From: Actinomadura_E scrupuli
GTDB lineage: Bacteria; Actinomycetota; Actinomycetes; Streptosporangiales; Streptosporangiaceae
Direction: 5' to 3'
Length of the DNA stretch: 64,000 nt
NCBI RefSeq assembly: GCF_050971785.1
Contig: NZ_JBPCCU010000006.1
Coordinates: forward strand, 248,001-312,000
The number at the start of each line of letters is the position of its first letter. The first letter of the stretch is position 1. The notes beneath the pieces were generated by a model that saw only the letters and a program-made list of their open reading frames with translations, was not told the DNA's origin and did not search any database. A program made the translations under genes and the position numbers. Below are positions 60,201-64,000 of this stretch, piece by piece.

Positions 60201-63200
60201 GGCGTGCACCACCTATTCCTATGGGGCGGGGTCGCACTACCGCAGCACTGCTTTGGACGACAACCCGGTGGGGTACTGGCGGCTGAACGGCAACGGCACC
60301 AGTGCGGTCAGCGAGAACCTGGGCGCTGACGCCGCTACGCCGACCAGCCTCACCTATGGGACCGGGGCGCTGGCCGGCACCACCGACACCGCCGGGGTCT
60401 TCAACGGGACCTCGAGCCGGGTGCGCCTGCCGGACCGCACCATCAGCAAGCAGAGCGGCTTGCTGGCGGTGGAGGCGTGGTTCAAGACCTCCGGCCACGG
60501 CACGATCCTGGCCTACCAGAACGCGGCCGCCGGCTCGACGCCCACCCAGTACACCCCGGCAGTGTACGTCGGTAACGACGGGAAACTCCGCGCCCAGTTC
60601 TGGAACGGGACCGCGGCACCGATCACCACTTCCGGCACGGTCAACAACAACCAATGGCACCACGTCGTGCTGTCCGGGCAAGGCGGCACCCAGACCCTGT
60701 ACCTGGACGGGTCGTCGGTCGGCTCGGTCTCCGCCACGATCGACCACCTGAACCAACCGTATGTGTACGTCGGGTACGGGTGGGCTTCATCGGCGTGGCC
60801 CCAGACCGTTTCGAGCCCGGGCAACTACTACTTCACCGGGTCCATCGACGACGTGGCGATCTATGACAAGCCCCTAGGGCTGGCCGCGGTCCGGCAGCAC
60901 TACGCCGCGCGCCTGGCCGCTCAGCAGCTCACCCAGGTGACGTTGCCGAGCAACCGGGTGCACGCGGTCAACACCTACGATGCGGGCACCGACCGGCTGG
61001 CCACCCATACCGACCGCAACGGCGGCCTGTGGACGCTCAGCGCCCCCGCCTATTCGGGCACCGCCGATACCCCGATCAAGACCGTCACCTTGGGCACCCC
61101 GGCGAGCACAGGCAGCCCCACGATGACCTACAAGTACGACCTACTGCGTGGGAACCGGCTGATGTCCGAGACCGACCAGCTCGGCAAGACCACCAGCTAC
61201 GGGTACGACACCGGCGGCCATCTCGGCACGATCACCGACCCCAACGGTAACCAGACCGCGCTGTGGTACGACGAACGCGGCAACAAGCGGTACCAGCAAC
61301 GCTGCCGCGACACCGACACCTGCAACGCCGAGTTCTGGGGCTACTACCTCAACACCAGCGACCCACTGGATCCCCGCAACGACCAGCTGACCTCCTACGA
61401 GGACGGCCGCACCCTCAACGCCTTCGCCAGCCCGTACACCACCACCTGGCAGTACGACACCTACGGACAGCAGACCACCGAACTGTGGCCACAGACCGAC
61501 GAATTCCCCGGCACTCACGGGATCGGCTACGAGTACACCGCCGGCACCGAACCCGCCTCAGGCGGTGGCACCACGCCCGCCGGCCTGCTGAAACGGCAAT
61601 GGAACGGGGGTGGGCAGACCACCCACAGCTACACGTACACCTCGGCCGGCGACCTGGCCACCGACACCGACGCCGCCGGCAAGCTCATCACCTATACCTA
61701 CGACGCGCTCGGCCGAGTGTTGACCAAGACCGACACCTCGGACGCTCACCCCAGCGGGGTGACCGTGACCGCCACTTACGACGGGCTGGACAGGACCGTC
61801 ACGCAGACCGGGCCCGGGGTGACCAACGAGATCACGGGAGTGACTCACACCGCGCAGATCCGCTACACCTACGACGTCGACAGCAATGTCCTCACCCAGA
61901 CCCTCGACGACACCACCGGCAGCGATCCGGACCGGGTCACCACCTACACCTACGACTCCCATGGGCGCCCCGACACCATCACCGACCCTGAGGGCGGCAT
62001 CCAATCGGACACCTATGACGTCACGGGAGCCCGCACCAAGGAGATCGACCCGCTCGGCCACACCTACGCCCTCGCTTACACCACGCGCGGGCAACTGGCC
62101 ACTCGTACCCTGAAGAACTGGACCGGTCACCCCGATCACCCCACCTCCGCCCAGGACCTGGTCGTCGACTCCTACGCCTACGACGACGGTGGCCGCCTCG
62201 CCTCCCACACCGACTCCATGGGCCGCACCCTCACCTACACCTACTACGGCGACGACCTCCTCGCCCAGACCACCGCCACAGGTGTGAAACTCAACGGCTC
62301 GACCACCACCCGCGACGTCGTGGTCGACTCCCGCAGCTACGACGGCGCCGGGCACCTCACCTCCCAGGTCACCGGCGGCGGCAAGAACCGTATCGACTAC
62401 GTCTACGACGAGATCGGCAACCGCACCGCCCAGATCATCGATCCCGGTGAGCTCGCCCGTCGCACCGACTACAAACTCGACGCCGACAACAACATCGTCA
62501 AGACAACCCTCACGGACAGCGCGACGGAACGGCAGGAAGTCACCTCCTACACCTTCGACCAACTACAACGGATGCTCTCCCGCACGGTGGAGAACGGCGA
62601 CGAAGACCTCACCACCACCTTGACGCGAAACCAGCTCGGCGACATCACCTCCACGGTCGATCCGCGTGGCAACGCCGTCGGCGCCACCGCCGCGGACTAC
62701 ACCACGACGTTGCGTTATGACCTGGCAGGACAGCTCGTTCAGGTGACCGAACCGCCGGTCCAGGTGGAACGAGGCGGAGCAGCAGCGACGCAGTCGAATC
62801 CGACGCTGAAGATCGGTTACAACACTGCCGGCGAACGCACCCAGATGGCCGATCCCGAAGGCCGCCTCAAGACCATCGGTTACGACAAGGCAGGCCGGGT
62901 CACCTCCCTGGCATTGCCGTCCTACACTCCGCCAGGCGGATCAGCGATCGTCCCGACGACCACGGTCAGTTACGACGCCGGCGGGCAGATCCTGCAGAAG
63001 ACCGACCCGCGTGGTAAAGCGACCACGTACGCCTACGATGCGCTCGGCAACCTCGCCCACGTCGACGAACCACAGCTCAGCACCGAGAACAGCCCCGGAA
63101 GATGGAGTTACGACCACGACGTGGCCGGGGAGCAGCTGTCGGAGACCGACCCGATGGGCGCCCGCACCGAGGCGACCTACGACGACCTGGGCCGCCAGAT

Positions 63201-64000
63201 CACCCAGACCGCCGTCGAACGCCACCCCTCAGCGGCCGCCTACACCACCCTCCTCACCTACGACGACGCCGGCAACCTCACCCAGGCCACCCGACCCGCT
63301 GGAGACACAACGGCGTTCACCATCAACGGCGCCGGAGAAATCACCGAGCAGACAGATCCACTCGGCAAGGTCTCCACCGTCGACCACGACCTGGCGGGCA
63401 GGGTCATCAAGACCACCGACCCCCGCGGCAGGAGCGTTGCTCAGGAGTACGACACCGCAGGTCGTATGACGGCGTCCAAAGATCTCGATACCGACGGGTC
63501 GACCTTGCGGACCCATACCTTCGGCTACGACCCCACTGGGAACCTCACCAGTAAGACCACACCCGAAGGCAAGACCAGCCAACTCACCTACGATGCTGCC
63601 GGCAACCTGACCCAACTCGTTGAGCCCGTCTCGGCGGGCAACTTCATCACCACGACCTTCGGTTACGACGCCGACGGGGAACGCACCCGCCTGACCGACG
63701 GCCGCGGCAACGCCACGATCACCACCTACAACGCACTCGGGCTCCGCGAGTCGGTCATCGAACCCTCCACCCCTGCGCACCTCGACCTGGCCAGCCGCAC
63801 CTGGACCACCACCTACGATGCCTCGGGCAACCCGATCTCCGAGGCCAAACCCAGCGGTGTCACCGTCACTCGGGTCTTCGATGAGCTAGGCCGCCTCACC
63901 CAGCAGAACGGAACCGGAGCGGCTGCCTCGACCGCTCAGAAGACCTTCGGCTACGACCTGGCTGGTAATCGGCTTCGCGTCTCCGCGCCCGGCTCCGACA
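57217..64000 (+). CDS. Secreted YD-repeat (Rhs/WapA-type) giant protein, 3' end outside window
   Basis: The frame is open from GTG 57217 (GGAGG upstream; ATG 57130 and ATG 57346 are alternatives) to the window edge: >2260 residues. An Arg-containing N-terminus and LRPVALLVGLALVAGALLGG form a signal peptide. A Lys/Pro-rich linker leads to WapA-like domains: a DNRLRE-type segment (TNFNDTSDTYVQTGRGSSASTEDELRVG, ~58315-58760), a beta-sandwich (~58860-59220), a DUF6531-like entry (SLDPRTTGLFGAGWSTRYDM, ~59690), and a LamG/concanavalin-type domain (VEAWFKTSGHGTILAY ... QWHHVVLSGQ, ~60260-60870). Dense YD repeats (YDxxGxLxxxTDPxG) then run to the edge. The variable toxin tip and immunity gene would lie to the right. 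Confidence 0.9.
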   Translation, partial: MGRSRFVVQITGSAWLRPVALLVGLALVAGALLGGGVPVPPSLMSRAKVVTPKQRSGTAKGRPHLVSSKQTTAKGDGKKRLPKRPKNAPPLEQPYKPQVVAKTSAKRPAPPNRVKVMPEREPAKVTGFDPQKSVEDPGQRDRFTYRYRNPDGTWTARVYTRPVNFRGANGAFQPIDAGLVDDGKGHWRNKADGSVLQFTGRASAQDLATMDLGGGKRFGFGLAGATAAQGRAQGDTVTYPAVRPDTDLVLQSLNGGSIKEKLVLRSADGASSWEFPLRTDGLTPRMTTDGSVEVVDAAGKVVVHIPHGFMVDSKIDPRSGDGARSEAVTYALEQRGGQWVLKVTADKQWLADPARVFPVIVDPTSVTNFNDTSDTYVQTGRGSSASTEDELRVGTFDGGSTKAATYLGFSQVDNNLSHSKIYDVDLFLMNAWSFSCKDAPVSVHPITQNWSHVSIAGYPGPSYGAALASRSFADGWTSGSGASSPCPAKWEGIDLGSGGNSLVQGWVDGTKANYGLTVRASTTSSSGWKKFASRETPNGPYMSIVYSPYNASYAFTSNPPTFSPAVLNNQAGYVKVNVTNKGHTTWTPTNGYKLAYGVFDTSGNQVYHVPAQTAMPHDVAYGDMETVNAKVNPLPPGTWTIKFDMVDNGKYFSDWGVARTAQVKVTVPDVPTQLNEMSPHNNFQVGSLTPQLFADAQSVDAWPSANVTYQFTVCAPPWITWEWCVNSPWQQTPKWTVPNTDPIKKLAWGKEYWWTVSVNDSGGATTNGPWYKFVTEVQQPEITSHLADSASAGQEFGHQAGNYITTATDAKVATVGPALDITRTYNSLDPRTTGLFGAGWSTRYDMKVVPDNDGSGNVVVTYPSGQEIRFAKDPSTGNFAAPTGTFATFSDVLFGAGGYKLRDKSATLYTFDSGGRLTSITDNRGRTETLTYGFTGHPDKVTSSNGRSLNFTWDFFNPTHVLTVSTDAVGGSPLTWTYTYTGDTLTKVCPPTSATACTTYSYGAGSHYRSTALDDNPVGYWRLNGNGTSAVSENLGADAATPTSLTYGTGALAGTTDTAGVFNGTSSRVRLPDRTISKQSGLLAVEAWFKTSGHGTILAYQNAAAGSTPTQYTPAVYVGNDGKLRAQFWNGTAAPITTSGTVNNNQWHHVVLSGQGGTQTLYLDGSSVGSVSATIDHLNQPYVYVGYGWASSAWPQTVSSPGNYYFTGSIDDVAIYDKPLGLAAVRQHYAARLAAQQLTQVTLPSNRVHAVNTYDAGTDRLATHTDRNGGLWTLSAPAYSGTADTPIKTVTLGTPASTGSPTMTYKYDLLRGNRLMSETDQLGKTTSYGYDTGGHLGTITDPNGNQTALWYDERGNKRYQQRCRDTDTCNAEFWGYYLNTSDPLDPRNDQLTSYEDGRTLNAFASPYTTTWQYDTYGQQTTELWPQTDEFPGTHGIGYEYTAGTEPASGGGTTPAGLLKRQWNGGGQTTHSYTYTSAGDLATDTDAAGKLITYTYDALGRVLTKTDTSDAHPSGVTVTATYDGLDRTVTQTGPGVTNEITGVTHTAQIRYTYDVDSNVLTQTLDDTTGSDPDRVTTYTYDSHGRPDTITDPEGGIQSDTYDVTGARTKEIDPLGHTYALAYTTRGQLATRTLKNWTGHPDHPTSAQDLVVDSYAYDDGGRLASHTDSMGRTLTYTYYGDDLLAQTTATGVKLNGSTTTRDVVVDSRSYDGAGHLTSQVTGGGKNRIDYVYDEIGNRTAQIIDPGELARRTDYKLDADNNIVKTTLTDSATERQEVTSYTFDQLQRMLSRTVENGDEDLTTTLTRNQLGDITSTVDPRGNAVGATAADYTTTLRYDLAGQLVQVTEPPVQVERGGAAATQSNPTLKIGYNTAGERTQMADPEGRLKTIGYDKAGRVTSLALPSYTPPGGSAIVPTTTVSYDAGGQILQKTDPRGKATTYAYDALGNLAHVDEPQLSTENSPGRWSYDHDVAGEQLSETDPMGARTEATYDDLGRQITQTAVERHPSAAAYTTLLTYDDAGNLTQATRPAGDTTAFTINGAGEITEQTDPLGKVSTVDHDLAGRVIKTTDPRGRSVAQEYDTAGRMTASKDLDTDGSTLRTHTFGYDPTGNLTSKTTPEGKTSQLTYDAAGNLTQLVEPVSAGNFITTTFGYDADGERTRLTDGRGNATITTYNALGLRESVIEPSTPAHLDLASRTWTTTYDASGNPISEAKPSGVTVTRVFDELGRLTQQNGTGAAASTAQKTFGYDLAGNRLRVSAPGSD

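Noticed and set aside
61558..62562. 334-codon minus-strand ORF
   Set aside because: Val/Gly-rich shadow of YD repeats on the other strand.

Overview
This window is high-GC DNA, mostly with GC-rich third codon positions, frequent GTG/TTG starts and short overlapping stop/start junctions. It comes from a filamentous actinomycete. The XRE(DUF5753)/DUF397/RsbW-like ATPase set, a SigE-type sigma factor, DUF2637 plasmid genes, a WapA/Rhs-type giant and several MarR switches fit a Streptosporangiales or Streptomycetales relative; genus cannot be fixed from this sequence.

The left part (1-10.1 kb) looks like chromosomal backbone: a truncated LysE exporter, a tail-anchored-like mini-protein, two MarR regulators, a secreted M15 peptidase lipoprotein, a lone AAA-type ATPase bracketed by dyads, a MauE/DoxX-like membrane protein coupled to a Cys-rich double-psi-barrel protein, a SigE-family sigma factor, a fatty acyl-CoA ligase, a lipoprotein and a 4-oxalocrotonate-tautomerase-like enzyme. 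A tRNA-Ser(GCU) at 10182-10270 is followed within 60 bases by a tyrosine integrase, which marks the edge of an integrated accessory region.

From 10.3 to at least 52 kb the window is a patchwork of mobility and conflict-type modules: a tandem of two dynamin-like GTPases; an IS21 remnant; a mobilization module (structured oriT candidate, MobC-like protein, relaxase); a translationally coupled STAND ATPase/class V aminotransferase/phosphotransferase operon; ankyrin and HEAT repeat proteins; a developmental-type XRE/DUF397/anti-sigma-like ATPase locus with a doubled operator; a visibly less GC-rich island (about 34.5-40 kb) holding a CRP-nucleotidyl-cyclase fusion, an APH-like kinase and an NB-ARC/TPR STAND protein; a pair of unknown membrane proteins with a divergent LuxR-type regulator; an S9 peptidase; and a MarR/SnoaL-like divergent pair. 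A plasmid/AICE-like block (46.9-52.7 kb) carries a toprim primase-like protein, a frameshifted ArdC-like protein, DUF2637 and a divergent XRE repressor. No FtsK/TraB-type translocase, Rep or Xis is recognisable, and I did not see a second copy of the tRNA 3' end, so the right boundary is undefined.

The right part has a DUF2199-like protein, two Clp-N-domain proteins lacking AAA modules, an unknown 320-residue protein and, from 57.2 kb to the window edge, an open-ended secreted YD-repeat (Rhs/WapA-type) giant whose C-terminal tip lies outside the window.

The most promising undescribed system is at 34.6-40.0 kb. The C-terminal tail of the CRP-cyclase and the N-terminus of the nearby NB-ARC/TPR protein carry the same short V-x-G-D-x-V-x-G-x-K-I motif, as expected if the two proteins signal to each other through paired adaptor (amyloid-like) motifs. 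Next come the STAND/aminotransferase/kinase operon and the dynamin pair.
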